Assembly: GCA_020746105.1 (NCBI GenBank)
Contig: CM036619.1
Location: 69,367,635-69,431,634, forward strand
Reading direction: 5' to 3'
Origin: Trogon surrucura
Lineage: Eukaryota > Chordata > Aves > Trogoniformes > Trogonidae
DNA: 64,000 nt
The translations under genes were made by a program, and so were the position numbers. This document shows positions 20,551-34,720 of the stretch, in pieces. Position 1 is the stretch's first letter. Each line of letters starts with the position of its first letter. The notes beneath the pieces are model-generated. The model ran no database searches. It was given only the letters and a program-made list of their open reading frames with translations, and had not been told where the DNA came from.

Positions 20551-22779
20551 ACTGCATGCAATAAGAGTCCTCTTCAGCATCCTGTGATTTTCACTAGAGG
20601 GGGACAGTACAAGTGTCTGTTATGTGTTGAGAGCCAGAAGATTATATGAGAAGACTTAAGATGGATGTAATTTAAGAGTGCGAGTTTCATGCTTTCCTTG
20701 CTTCAAGGAAAAGTAAGGACATTTGGATATGTGAAAGTAAATCGATGAGGTAAGTAAATTTAATTTAATCGAAATTTTTCTTTTCTCCATTGGAAAAAAA
20801 AATAATAAAGCTGCTTGTAGCAAGTGGTATAATTGTTTTCATTTGAAAAGAAATTTTTATTGCCACCTATGAAAGGCTTTTATAGGAAAACTAGAATATG
20901 CTCTTGAATTTTTCAATTAAAATTTGTTTTTAAAAATATTAACAAAAATAGCAGACAGAGAAAGAAAAAAGATGTATAAAATGTATCTGAGAACTATCAT
21001 TGATGTGATTTCAGTACTTTGGCACATTATACTCATTTAATGCTGAATATTCAATAACATACGTGCAAGCACTCTGTAGCGAAGTGTGCAAGTTCTCCTA
21101 ACACAACACATTAAACCAGCCTTAATATGATTCTTTAGAGTGGGTTGTTAGGAAGGAGGAGTTATGTTATGGTAGGTTGTGTTTCAGTATGTCCAACTGT
21201 AAGTGAATACGTAAACTGTTATCATTAACTGTGAACTATCTGTGGCTTTATGAAGACCCAGGTGCATTTATAGAACCATATAAATGCATCAAAATAAAAT
21301 AAGATTGGTTGGTTGTGGTGTTTTTTTTTTTCGCTTCTTCACTCGTAGTCTTGGGTTGGTTAGCTTAAATTATTTTCTTGCTAAAGCATTTGAATTACTT
21401 TCCTCACTTATCAGAAAAAAAGGGTAAATTAACATACTGAAATTGCAGAGGGGTTTGCCTACAGGGTTGCAGTGACAACTATTTTTCCCTTTAAGATTTA
21501 TTTCTTCTCCTGCTTACCTTATTTAAGAGTTCCAGTATTAGCATTTATATACTAAGGTATTAAAATCAAGGGCTCTACTAATCTACCCTGTGAAATACCT
21601 AATTTGTTTAGCTTCAGTGCACAGAAGCACAGGAGAGTTAACACAGGGCTCTCATATAAGTCTTACATCTTGTGACAACACAAAGCACCTCTCAGATGTT
21701 AATACACTGTGGGGCTTTAAACCTCATGCATTTTGCAAATATGACCTGAAAACAAAATTCTGCTCCTTATATGTTTGAATACACCATTTCTTTGAAATTC
21801 GTAAGTTAAAAATGTCTAGAACTTTACTTCAAAAATGCTTGCCCAAAAGTTCTTAGAAATCACCTTTTTCTTGTAAAATATTTAAACCACTTTTCTTGTT
21901 AATGTTCAGTTTTTATTTTATTATGAAGATGCCGGAATTTTCATGCTTTGCACAGACAAAACTTCCTTCCAATTTCAGGTTAAATACTTTTGTTCTGAAT
22001 CTTGGTTTTTATCAAGCTATTTAGTCATAAATTGTGAAACTGGTGCCATAACGAATAGATAACAAGTTTAATTGAGCAAACTAATAGCTGCCTCGGATAC
22101 AATATTTTGAGTGTCTAACTGAAAAATCTAGCCATTAAAATAAGCAAAGGCTCTTTTAAGCCAAACTTTTAAAAATACAAAGTAAAAAACAAATTATGAG
22201 GTTTAATTTTCAGATGATTTAGGATATGATTTAGGTGAAGACGAAAAAGTTTTTATCTAATGCACTTATTTTATATAAGTAATGATCAGACTATGAAATA
22301 TTTCTCTGGCCTTATTCCAGGAAACTTCTCAGCTATATTTAAAAAAACGTGCAGCAGTTGCACCACCCGTTTTGCCTATGGTTTCTATCTCCAAAGAAGG
22401 GAAAAAAATTTATTGTCTTAGATCTGAAAGTTGCCAAGCAGACCTTCCTTTGGGAATCATCTTCATTACTGTCATTCTTAGAAGCTCAAGTCATGGGCCA
22501 ATACTCCCTGGTGCTAGTCACTGTACAAACAAATTATGTATAGCTGTGTTTTTTCTGTGATGCCAGCCAAGATCAAATTAATGAAAATAAAGAACTGTAG
22601 CTGTATCTGCTGCAGTCTGAAAGCAAAAGTACTAACATCATTAGTCTTCGGCAGGAATTACTGCATGAAGTAAGTAAAATGATACAGTGAATTGCGTAGT
22701 GTAGTTCTAGCTTCAAGAAAACAAGAGTGGAGACATAGTACTTAGGGATATGTTTTAATTGAGGACTTGTCAGTGTTAA
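20551..22779. other. AT-rich unique DNA
   Basis: After the CR1 nest the sequence returns to unannotatable AT-rich DNA. No domain-bearing frame, RNA or recognisable repeat was found. Confidence 0.5.
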
Positions 22780-22848
22780 GATAATGATTGGACTGGGTGA
22801 TTTTAAAGGTCTTTTCCAATCTGGGCAATTCTGTGATTCTGTGATTTC
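22780..22848 (+). mobile_element. CR1 3'-end fragment
   Basis: The block GATTGGACTGGGTGATTTTA followed by AAGGTCTTTTCCAATC and GCAATTCTGTGATTCTGTGA is a diverged CR1 3'UTR and tail. Only the last ~70 bp are recognisable, so the copy is either severely truncated or eroded upstream. Confidence 0.8.
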
Positions 22849-25800
22849 TACTTTCTAGCCTTAGTACATGCTGCCTTGAATTTTATTGATTCTGTTAATG
22901 CTGATCTTTCAAGGTCATCTTTTAATTTTTGAGTGACTGGCTTTCGGGGTAGGCTGATAGATGAATCCAAGCTAATTTTCTGTGACTGTCCTGGCAGCAG
23001 TAAGGAGGAACCACTGAAGTATCTGAAGCCACTATCCTGCCCTGCTCCCTGGTGGAGGGAGTAGAGAAGGTGTCCCCAAGAAGTCAGCTTTAGCTAGTCA
23101 GATCATGCATAATGGTTTATGGCTCATACATTTTGTGATGAAGCAGGAGATGACACCTGATGTCATCTTTAAAATACAGTTTACGTTTATTTGAAAGAAA
23201 GCTATACAGCACAATTTGAGAAGGCTCTGTGTTTTCTCTGAGTTTATAATGATGAAAAGAAGTCAGAACAAAAGCATAAAAAGATTGAATTATAGCAGGT
23301 AATTCAAACAAAATGCTTACTATGCTAATCCAGTCTGCCACTCCTACTCACTCTGAATGATAGTTTATTTAATAAGCAGTCTTATTGAAGTGGGTTGGTT
23401 AGCTATTGAGTAAGTGCTGTTCTGTAGGAGGAAGAGTTGCAGAATCCAGCAGGTGATGAGTATAATGTAATGTTTAATCTTTACAACTTGCTAACAACAG
23501 CCTTCGGCTACATCCAAAGATGCTCAAATATATTTTGGAAGGAATATCTATTTTCTATCAACTTGATGGTCTTTTTCCCTTTCTTGCTAAAACAATTTAA
23601 CTTCTCTGCAGAAGCTATTTACTCAGAAAATGGCACATAATGATTACTTAGTTTCCTTTCTGTGTTTTCCATTTTGAGAAGCTACCAAACCAGAGGTAAA
23701 TTTAACACACTCTTTGAAAGATTTGTATGCATTAAATACACGGAGTTGTCATCTATAAACAGGCACATAGGTAAGTACACAACAGTACTTTTGAGTATAG
23801 ATACACATTTAGAAGCAAAGACCCTGCCCAATGGGTTCCTGCAGATAAATTCTTCAGGGCACGAAGATGTCTAATAGGTTCCTGTAGATAGATAAGAGCA
23901 AACATATCTATTGTGAACCAAGAGCTTACCCTCTTATCTAATGTTATCTCTGAGATGCTTGTGCCGTTTTACTTGTCTTCTCACTGCTGATGCATTTGCC
24001 TAGTGTAAAAGCACATCTCCGTGATGATAATTGAGAAAATAAAGAAATGATGATGAATTCCATGCACAGACTTTGTCATGTCTTCTGAAAACTACATCAG
24101 AATCACCAATATCATGTTCTACATCAGTGGACATAAAATGGTTTTCCAAATCATCAGTAAGCTAAATACCGTTATGTTTCCCCTAGGAAATAGCTGTACC
24201 AGCATGCCAAAGAAAAGAGCAGTTCGCATGGCTAAAGAATATTTTGAAAATTTACGCGGAAGAATAGATTTTCTTTTCAAATGAACACCAAGAGCATTTA
24301 AAGCAGAGGACAAGAGTTTTGAATAATAGAAGCTTCTATTAGGTAAATTTATGAAAAAAAATGTGAAAACTTAGAACAATAATATGTACTCTTCAATACA
24401 TTCTGCTCAGTGAATATGTAAGTGTCTTTGAATCATTTATGCCTACATGCAGAAAATTGATAAATTTTGAACAAGTTTAATTGAAATCAACCCTGAAGTG
24501 AGTCTGAAGGAAGGATTAAATTTAATGGTCTCACCGAGTATTGTACTGTAGCACTAGACTGCTAGCTCTCAAGTCTATATTTTTTTTCTGAATAAAAGAT
24601 TCTAAAACCCAATCAGCACATGAATGTGATCTTAATCACAGCTCAGAAGTGAAAATTACTTTATTTTGCCCTGTTAAGAGACTTAAGGAAGACGCTCAGG
24701 CAAACGTATCACAAAGTTTATTTTCACTTCAGTGGTGTGATACCAAGATACAGGATTTTGCCTGTAAGATTTTAGGTCACTAGCTGGTTTGGATCTCAAG
24801 TAACATGCGAAAACATTATTTTAAAAATGTGAATAAAGATGAACAATACAGGTCATTTTTGGCATTTTTTTGAACCTGAATTACTGTCAGTGGAATGTCA
24901 CAGACAGGTTTTCAAACAGGTTATTGGTCCTTATCATTGTAGTCTTCAAGATCTAAAGATGCATGGTCTCATTCTATACTCCCCATGGTATTGTCTTTAT
25001 TTCTGGCAGCAGCTTTTGATGACCTGTAGCAGAGTACTACAGTAGAGTATTGTGTTGTCACTTCTACTGGAACATGGCAGAATCCAACATTGTATGAATA
25101 TTCTACTGCTAGAAGGAAACATGTTCCCTTATTTTCTTATTATTAAGTATTTCTAACTCTGTTGTGCTTCTGAACTGGTTCTGATGTGATGGTCCTTTAA
25201 AGAAATTTTTTTGCAGCTAACAACTACCAGTATTCCTGTTTCTGGCATCCAATATAAACCCCTGTAATTTTGTTTTCACAAATGCACTATGGAAGCATAG
25301 AGGAAGTTGATGTGTGTGGGAAGTGTGTTTTGACCATTAGATGTTCTGTAGTCTGAGCTATCTATTTTATGTAACAGCTAACTACTCTGCTAAATTAGAT
25401 TGTAGATGTGGTGAACACCCAAAAGTGCAATTTTTGCTCTCTAGTCTAACTATACCTCAGCTTCTCTTGTGTGAAATCGAAATAGCAATCCCAGTTCTCT
25501 TACAAAAGTATCATGGAGATAAATTAATTAATCTATGCCAAATTAAGATAAATTAATTTATGTGGTGAGGAATGCCATGGAAAATGCTCATGAGGAAAGT
25601 AATAATTCTATATTCAAGAAGGGCTTGAGTTAAAGCTGTGTGAAGAATTGATTTTTCACTTCATTGGCTGACCTGAAAAATTGTGGAAAAAATCAATTTT
25701 GGACCAACCTGAAATGATTTTCTCTCATTTTTCTCACGGGAACATAAAGATGGGAAGTAATATATATGTTTTAGCTCAAACAAAACATTTAATTTGCCTG

Positions 25801-26636
25801 GAAGTGAAATATTTCATTGTCATCTTAATTATTCATGTACTTTTAACAAATTTGCAGGTAGGAATTGTTAAGGAAATTTTCCCTTCAATCTTATTTATTG
25901 GGCAGTTTATTTTGAAAACAGTGTAGCAAGTGTTGGAGTTTTTTGTTTGTTTGTTTGACAGGTCAAGTTTTTTGTTTGTTTCTAAGTACCTTGGTGAAAT
26001 GTAACTGTGGGTGAAAAAATATGGATAAACTGGAACTCAGATCATTAATGTGATGAATCAGAGTTGGTGAGCGTGCAAATGGCTGTACTGACCTAAGCAC
26101 AAAAATCACCTTTTTTTCTGCAGACACAGCACCATCACTACTTCAGCATCTTCTTCATTAACCTTCATCTTGAGTACAGTTACTTTACCTTTTCACAGTC
26201 TATTTCAATGTCTAGGTGTTGCCTAGGTAGTTGCATGTTTTCCTTCTGAGCCACATCTGATTGGTGCATCTGTCACTTCGGTATAAATATTTCAATGACC
26301 ACTAGTGACAGATGCCAATGCTGTGGTAAGTTCCCAGTGCCGTGATAGTAAAATGATTCTATATATTACATAATAACACCAAAACTCTTATTTGCAGTCA
26401 CAGAGCAATTGTAACATCCAGCAATACATACAGTCTTGAGTACTGCACTGTGAGGTTGCTGGTCAATCAATAACTCTGGTCAGGGCAAATTTGGTGTGCC
26501 ACATGCTTCCAGATCATTCATGCACTTTCTGTGGTGAAAAGGTAAATAATTTCCCAGACTGAACTCTGACTTGTTTTGAGGATTCTCTCCAAATCACTCA
26601 GCCACCCTAAGGAGCACTAATCATGGAATTGTAATA
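22849..26636. other. unique DNA, no gene recognised
   Basis: Short frames only. A TTTG-type run occurs near 25938-25960. No host exon signature, meaning a long frame bounded by plausible splice sites, could be identified on either strand. Confidence 0.5.
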
Positions 26637-27252
26637 TCATAGAATCATAGAATAACTTGAGCTGAAAGGGACCTTAAAGATCATCTAGTTCCAATGCCCC
26701 TGCCATAAGCAGTGACAACTCCCAAAAGACCAGGTTTCTTAAAACTCCATCTTGAACACGTCTAGAGATAAGGCAGCTAGCTTCTCCAGGCAACCTGTCT
26801 CACACCCTCATAGGAAAGAACTTCTTCCTAATGTCTAACCTAAGTCTACCCTGCTCTAGTTTAAAACCATTGCCCCTTGTCCAGTCACCACACAACCTTG
26901 TATAAAGTCCCTCCCCAGCTTTCCTGTAGGCCCTCTTCAGGTACTGGAAAGCCACTATAAGGTCTTCCTTGAGCTTTCTCTTCTCCAAACTGAATAACCC
27001 CAACTCTTCCATCCCATCCTCATAGCAGAGGCGTTCCAGCCCTTTGATCATTTCTGTGGCACTTCTCTGGATTCACCTAACAAGTTCACATCCTTCTCCA
27101 GGGCTGAATGCAGTACTCCAGGTGAGGTCTCACCAGAGCAGAGTAGAGGGCCAGAATCACCTCCCTTGACCTGCTTGCCATGCTTCTTTAGATGCAGCTC
27201 AGGATACAGTTGGCTTTTTGGATTGCCAGTGCACATTGCCTCATCAACTTTC
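26637..27252 (-). mobile_element. CR1 LINE fragment (RT C-terminus and 3' end)
   Basis: The plus strand opens with TCATAGAATCATAGAATAAC, the inverted CR1 tail. It is followed by the reversed 3'UTR (GGGACCTTAAAGATCATCTA). The minus-strand frame at 26800-27051 reads as the conserved C-terminal region, with [20 protein letters not shown] and later [19 protein letters not shown]1 similarity then continues in shifted frames to about 27252 (the region encoding Gln-Cys-Ala-Leu-Ala before the conserved cysteines). The 3'UTR and coding details differ from copy A, so this is another, older subfamily. Confidence 0.9.
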
Positions 27253-29600
27253 ATTAGCATTGTTTGATGTCTAATGAAGGAGAGGTGTGAATATATAGAT
27301 GTGCTAAGGGAAAGTGTTCTTTGCTGACAGTGCAAAATCTTCAAAAAATCCTGAGAAATCTCCCATAGCCCATGTGCATACAAAGCAGAAAACAAATGTC
27401 CCAAAACTTTGAACTATGAATCTATCCAGCTGATGCACAGAAGGAATTGTGAATACGACAGAAAACATGAAGAATTTGAAACAGATAAATACATTTTAGT
27501 GCTGAAACTGTAAGAAAGCATCCCTGACTTTGCAGACCAATGCAATTATTTAATTTCAAAGACTGCAAATAAGTTTTCCTTTTAATCAGATTTACCACTA
27601 GCTCCACTCTCAAGCCGCTGAAAATCACAAGCCAGACATGCTCTTTTCAAAACTAGCTAGTTGAGATTTTATGGCTCACTGAATTGATTCAGAAAACCAT
27701 ACTGTTTAAAGTTCCTTTATTCCTAAAGCTATTTAACTTTCATGCAGTGCTCTTCTACAAAGCCAACCCAGTATTTCATGTGAGTTCCTACAGAGAACAC
27801 TAATTGTCTATGAACTAACATTTACACAAATAATTATAATAAAAAAATTAGATGGTGGTTTACTGCAGGTTATAATGGGATAAGTTGAAAGAACCTCAGA
27901 ATTGTCTTTAATTGGGTTCAGGAATAACCATCTTAACAGACTCACTTCTCTTTATTTGAATCCCTGGCTTAAGAGTTGGAAAATCTGACTCGCCCTGGCT
28001 GGCTGACCTTGACTGTCAATATAAATGGTTTTGGCCTTTCCTATCAATTACGTAGACTTTCTTTCCTTTGCTAACCCTCTCAGATGAAAAATCATAATCA
28101 GACTGAACAACAGACTTACCCTGGCACATGGCCACTTTCTAAACAGCTCAGAAAACAAATTCTACTTCTTAGATCTTTCAGTAGCAATGTTCGAATTCCT
28201 ACATTTTTAAAGCATACAGTCACTAAAGCATACAGTCACAAGTTCTTATTTACACTTAGTGTATATTAAAGTGACCTGTTATCAGTTTAACCTCTCTTCC
28301 ATTAGAATTTTTAAGTGTTTAATTCTTGTGGTGTTCTTATATACTTAACACCAAGTTTTAATTAACACCATAACTTATAAAACCACAATTTTAGTAACTT
28401 CCATGCAAGAAAATAACAATACATAAATTACATCTTGAAGCACGGTGGCATTTTATGTGTACATTTTGAAAAGAAAGAGCCGTAGGACTTTTAACTTAGT
28501 ATTGTAACAAAATACGATTTTTACATATTAATATCTTCTCCATCTTCATAGGAAAAGTCCTGGGAGAACCTAACAAGTAAAAAAATAATTGCATGATCTC
28601 GTTTCCTTCCATCTAACAGAGATCTAGAACTTCTGACCAAAAAAAAGAAAAAAGAAATAACTTCATTCATCAGAGCTATTAAACTTGTAGTTTAGGCCTC
28701 TGTTTTCTTTGACAAGCTAATTTCAGCATGAAAAAGACCTCAAGGCCTCATTAAATAAATAAACAAGTAGAGAGAACTGTAGGTTTCTTTATGTTTTTAA
28801 GTCTAATAATGCTTAAGGTTTTTACCGGAAAAGACATCTGTCATGAAGCATGAGAGCTGAAGGGTCTCTTGAAACAGGAAATGAAGTGGCTTAGGTCATT
28901 CAGGGAGAAGGTTGTGAGATCACTATTGCTCTTCTAAATCCATAGTATCTCTGGCAGCATTGTTAATTTCACTTCATCCTGTAACACTTAAGAAACAGAG
29001 GGTCTTGACTACTTTCAACATCTAGAGGACCACTGAGACATTATTTTGAGAATGGACAGTATAACAAATAGTACACTGGTATTCAAACCTACCTTAAATT
29101 AAATAATTTTGTTTCTGTATGTTTTGTATAACTGTGAATAACATTTCTGAATTCTTCTACCAGTATCTAAACATCTTTTCTCTCGCATTCTTATCTTCTG
29201 CACTTTCTTCTCTGTGATTCCGATCTTAATCACAGTTTTTGACAACAAAAAATGTTATTTTTCTTCCTTCTTAAGGGACCTTTAAAAGTTTATTTATCCC
29301 CTCCTCCCTCTCTTTGACATTATACTGGTATGTGCGCACAGACACCCCATAATATGCTTGTACTCTTGTGCAGTCCTCCGCACTCAGCCAAATCAAAACC
29401 AAGCCCCGCTTTAACGCTCCTGTCCCTTTCCTTGGCTCTACACAATGCTGACTGCCAATACCTGCAGTGTAGTTGAAAGGAAGTACATCAAGTCAACATA
29501 TTTTATAGGAAAAGGCTTACTCTAGATTATACACTTGCTAAAAATGAAAGCTTTCAGTCTCTAGAAACTAAATTACTCCAAAATCGCAGTAGCAATTTTC
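27253..29600. other. unique DNA with a small 16-bp tandem repeat
   Basis: No gene recognised. Two exact copies of TAAAGCATACAGTCAC lie head to tail at 28208-28223 and 28224-28239. No other structured element was noted. Confidence 0.5.
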
Positions 29601-29601
29601 C

Positions 29602-29659
29602 CCCCACCCATGCCCTTTCACAATTACCAAACATATCCAACATGAAAGGGTGGGTGGGG
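29602..29659. repeat. 58-bp hairpin-forming inverted repeat, 17-bp stem
   Basis: CCCCACCCA (29602-29610) and CCCTTTCA (29613-29620), with a TG bulge between them, pair perfectly with TGAAAGGG (29643-29650) and TGGGTGGGG (29651-29659). The loop is 22 nt (29621-29642). The stem is GC-rich within AT-rich surroundings, which makes chance pairing less likely. It is shorter than a typical microRNA precursor and has no known terminator role here. Confidence 0.7.
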
Positions 29660-32600
29660 TTAGAACAGATTATTGCAAAATTCCCATGAAAAGTAATTCA
29701 TATGTAACTACCCAGTCTTGAAGCAGCAGATGAAAAATATTCATTCCGGATAAGTCCTTCAGTTTTTTTTCTTGGTTTGTTATTTTTGTGGGTTTTTTCC
29801 TTCTCCTTAAATTGCCTTTTGTGGTCATGGCTTGGGGCTTGTGTTAAAAAGCTGAGAACTTAACTTTTGCAGCTTCATTTTTACATTACAGTAGCCAATA
29901 TTGTTATAAACACAGTTGCCCTCTGACTGAAGGGTTAGTGAGCACAGTAGAAAAAGCGCAGCTAGTACAGGAACACAATAAATTCCAAATGCATTACTTC
30001 TACCCTTCTCCTTTCCAAATACAAAACATTCAACTGCATCAGATTCTTTGATTTTTGATAACAGGGCTCAGTTTCTAAATGTAATGTGCCCCAGGTTACT
30101 TTGTAAGTTTTCTTGGCCTGTGATCAGGAGCACACCTGACAGATGCAGACTACCTCTCCTGTCACCTTCATGTAATCCTTCATGTTTTGTATCAAAGAAT
30201 TCCTCCAGCAGTTGAAAGCAAATTTATCCTCAAAGGTATTTATGACAAATACAATAATTCCTTTTAATGCAGGGACTGTTTAATCCACCAACCTATTAAG
30301 TACAATATACCTCCAGCAAACAACCATTACTTCTCATTACCATATTGCACTTAAAAATACAATTAATCCTTTAATAGGAATCTAAAATACATAGCTTCCT
30401 CTATGCAGCACCTCTGCCGATAGTAATCTGCAGAAAGTGGTATCCAAAAGTTAATTAAGAGCAAAGTGTTCTTACTTACTAGGCTTCCTGTTCAGACACA
30501 CAATGGCTTGATGTTATTGGTGCTTTCCCTGATTAAAAGGATTTACAATACACAGTTTTGGGAAAGAAGCTCTGTAATTGCTGCTAATTGCCTTCATTTT
30601 TTGACGGTTGGATATATTTCACATGGAGCTTGTTTAAATGTGCTAGATATTTTCCAAGCATATATATTAAACTTTTCCTTTTATTAACTCAGAAACTAAC
30701 TACAAGTTTCTTTTCTTCTTTACTGATTACTCCCCCAACTATTTTGGTAAAGTCTTTTTCCATAGCCAATGATAATTATACTTAAATAGAGAATAAAAAT
30801 AACTTTTTGATTAAATTTGCAGGCTTATGGCTCAGAAAATATGGTCTCTATTCTCAATTCCACAACTGATTTGCTGTGTCGCTGAGCAAGCCAGGGAACA
30901 CCATGGCTGCTTTGCTCCCTGTATTTCGCTGGAGAGTGTTTTCTATTTAAAATATAACTTCTCCTGCTTAAGTAGAGACAATCAGGTATAACGAGAAAAA
31001 TGTTACAAAATGAATATTGAAAATAATGTATATGTTGAAACAATCATATGACTTACCTGATTACAAACTCAAAGTAGGATATTTTATTTTGTTGAAGTAA
31101 CCTCAGTCAATATATTGTGGCTTCCTGAAGTTGATGTTGTATAACATCACTTTGTCCCAGCTCAGTGTCCGTTTACAGCTGAGCTGCTTCATGATGTTTT
31201 TGCCTATGTTTTTGCCTGGACTAGAGCAAATATAACAGTTGATTCTTTTGAAATTGCGTGTGAAATATCCTAAAAGATAAATTTAAGTACTGAAAGAACT
31301 ACTTTTTAACCACCACTCTCAGAGATTTGAAGCAGGTACTTTAACCAAGTTCTTTCTCATACAAATAGTGTATGTTACTCACCAGATAAGTGTCTTTTGG
31401 ACATTAAGTTCTCTTCTGCTGAAGCTGTTTTACCATGAACATAATAATGAACACGTGGCATCAGTACTCGGTGGATTTGTATATGTCCACCTCTGAGAAT
31501 AAAGTCACCCACAATATGAGTCTCAAAGGCTTTAGCTGTGCAGAGAAGCTGCACTAACAGGTATCTCTGTAGTGTCTTAAGTTTAATAGCTGGATTTCAA
31601 AATCCCCTAGCCTGAAGCAGTGTTGCTAATTATGATAAATGTCTCTAGGGCTGTATTAACAAGCAGTGCACCACAGCAGGAATGAACCTGTGGTATGAAA
31701 CAGTTAGTGCCAAGAACCCAGGGTCCATGTTATATAGATGTATTTGGAAGGGAAGGATTAACTTCAGGCTGACTCTAGTCTGTCTCCTGGGCTGGATACC
31801 TGGTGGCTGGAAGATATAAGGTGCATTCTTTGAGTGAATATTCCAAATTTATTTAATTTGAAATAAGTCTGGTTTGTGTGCTCTGAGCCTGCTCTATGCA
31901 ATAAAGGGTGGCAACAGGGGCATTCATTCTGAAGTGTTTTTTTGACTCTAGATAGAAAAGGAGAAAACATTCTTACTTCCAATCTCTCCTTCTTTGTTTT
32001 CATTTTTATTGATTTCCTAGAAAAATTCTAGAATATCCAGGGTACTCACTCTCTGTTGTCTCTAATACAACAAGAAATAGCAAAACTTACGCAAGGTTAT
32101 AAATTAACATTGTTAATAATAATATTGAGACTCCAAGGCAGATGGCACTGTAAAAAGGTTATTTCTGCTTCCTACAATTCATAACATCGCAGTACTGACC
32201 TGTATTTATTTTTGTTACTTTTGAGCCTGAGAAGCCAGCAACATTCAAATGCACTACTCTCTTTGGGAATATGTCATTTATTCTGAAAAAATAACCCAGT
32301 TAGCAGAACTCTGCACTTTTTGGGGTTTTTTTATGAGCCAGGTTTATATGAAACATGCGTGGCTGGTTGATTTGGCTTTTATGTTTTAAAAAGCTGCCCT
32401 GAAAACCTTCAATATTTGGCAAGATCTTCCCCATCTACCAGTTTTCAAGACAAGTTTATCAAAACATGTTTTCACCCGTTTTGTCAATGCTTTTCATTTT
32501 TTAATGTGCATTCTACATCTTTGCAGATAGCTTGTCCATTAATTTTAACTATATTTCTAAAATGAGGATGAAGTGAAACTTAGAATTTCAAAATGTGACA

Positions 32601-34189
32601 AATAACTCTGTCTGGGTACAGATTTTAACACATGATTAGTGGCTGATGTCCATGAGTTTGACAGACGATACATATCCAAAATGGTGAGTTGTAAATTCTA
32701 GCTGAAGTGAATCTTATTTAACTAAGAATTGGCACAAACATGCTTTGTAGTCCTACAGTTTTTTTATCCTCAACATTAAAAACTCCTCATGTTTAACAAA
32801 TTTGTTTCCACCTATACAATGTAATAATCCTGCCTCACTTTTGATTTTATAGAAGGAACACACAGATACTAATTCGTATCTGATTTAAATGAACATGTTC
32901 ATGCTAGTTGGGGTATTCAGTTAGATTTCAGTCTTTCCAGCTGAGTTATCTGAGTGAAAATACTTTTCCTAAAGACATTGATGTGGGAGGTTTTCCCTTT
33001 AGCAACTTTACATACAAATTAGATACCTCTGTGTCTGATGAAAAAAAATAATAAAAATATCCAGAACTAATCTTATAAATTATTTTGGAACTAAAAATCT
33101 CAGAAAATTATTATTAAGCATGAATCTATACTATACAGTAGACACTACCAACAGGTGAAATATCGATACTCTTCATTAGTTTGCAGTGGAACAAAAATAT
33201 TAATGGAAAAATGTTAAATTTAATTACTTCTGACCTGCAAAATACCAGTATTTTTAAATGTTATCATTAAAATCACTACTCCTGCAGACTTTAATTGAAC
33301 AAATCTTGTATGTTATGTATATTTTTATATTTTTGTATTTTATTTTTTAATTTTAAGTAACTTTTAAACTCAGCTAAGTCCTTGTGGTTTGACTCATACA
33401 TTAAACTTACTTTCCATGTAAGAATAAAAGAAAGGGGTAAGATTAGACTCAGGGACTGTCATGCCCTTTGTATGACCACGTGAATCTCTCAGGGTTTGGA
33501 TTTCTGGCCAGGAAACAACCTACTTATCAAGACGAATACTAGATTCCAGTTATTAAATACAACACACCTGTGTTTCAGTTGAAAATTTCTAGGTAGGAGC
33601 TTGGGATATCCCTCTTTTTTTTTTTTTTAGAAAGCTAATGCATAGATTTTTGACGAATGCTACTACATTGCAAGCTCAGGAGCAAGAAGGATCTACCTGA
33701 TGCACAACTAATTCATGTGTATGCTCACCCAGATAAATGGAGAAACCACAAACAAGAGTGAGAGAACTGGGAAAACGTAAAAGGAGGAATAAATACTTTG
33801 CAGAAGTGCTATTACTTCTATCTCTTAGAACGTGGTGGGAACTAGGAAGTGGAAGATGAGAATACCAGCATAGTGAATGGAGAAAAGAGTCAAAGACTGT
33901 AGGAACAAGTGAATACTTTGTGTATACTCAGAGGCAGTCATTTGTTACAGATATAGCGCATGAGACAGAAGAAATAAGAGTTTCTGAGTCATGGAACTTG
34001 TTCCAAAGCAAAGGACAAAGAGAAGGAAGCAAACAGTGGATTCTTGGAGCAAGACAGATCGGTCTCACTGGATAGATACTGAAGTGAGAAACAGAAGCAA
34101 TACTTAGACAAAGGCAATTCTCCTGTTTGGACAGAAATAGATCTGGCAGAGAAAATACTGATGTTCACTCAGATATTCTCCATTATGGG
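29660..34189. other. unique DNA, no gene recognised
   Basis: Read on both strands. Frames are short, lack domains, and no LINE, SINE or LTR landmarks were identified. A T-rich homopolymer lies near 33617-33629. Confidence 0.5.
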
Positions 34190-34720
34190 TTTGTTGAGTT
34201 TATTGTTTCAAACACAGAGAGCTTTGCATTTGCCCTTATTGGTTTACATGTGGCTTGACAAGACAATTTCAAATTCTAATCCTGTCCCCCAATGTCTTTG
34301 CCTCTGTCCCAATTTGGTGTCATCTGTGGATTTAATAGACTTACTCTCTGTGCTATCATCCAACTTTGTAATGAAAATATTGAATCATATTAAATTAAAG
34401 ACAGGCTCCTGAAGAGTCCAATTCGATAAATCTCGCCCGTTTGACAGTGAGCCACTGATAATTATTCTCTGTGTGGTATTCCAACCAGTTATACTCACCA
34501 AAAAACAGTATCATCTAGTTTATATTTTCATGGCTTACTTATAAAACTGTCATGAGTAACAATGTCAAAAGCCTTTCTAAAATCAGCATGTGTGACATAC
34601 TTCCCCTCATCCACAAGTCCTGTTCACTTTTCATACAAAGAAATTAGATGGGTTTAATATGATTTGATCTTAATGAATCTGTGTGGGTTGCTTCTCATCT
34701 TATTTTTAAGGCACTTAGAA
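34190..34720 (-). mobile_element. ancient L3/CR1-like LINE remnant (RT region)
   Basis: The plus strand shows the reversed RT region of an old CR1-clade LINE. Landmarks are TTTGGTGTCATCTGTGGATT, the complement of the FADDT region at about 34313-34335. A block GACAGTGAGCCACTGATAAT follows, then TCATGAGTAACAATGTCAAA/AGCCTTTCTAAAATCAGCATG, the complement of the DFSKAFD region at about 34550-34590. After that come CCCCTCATCCACAAG and AAAGAAATTAGATGGGTTTA. The order matches that of minus-strand RT in the younger CR1 copies (compare 18000-18370), but divergence is far higher. No octamer tail or 3'UTR is left. Ends are approximate. Confidence 0.75.

Noticed and set aside
28130-28200. Possible tRNA-like B box (GTTCGAATTCC)
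   Set aside because: There is no A box at the right distance, no acceptor or anticodon stems, and the match is short.
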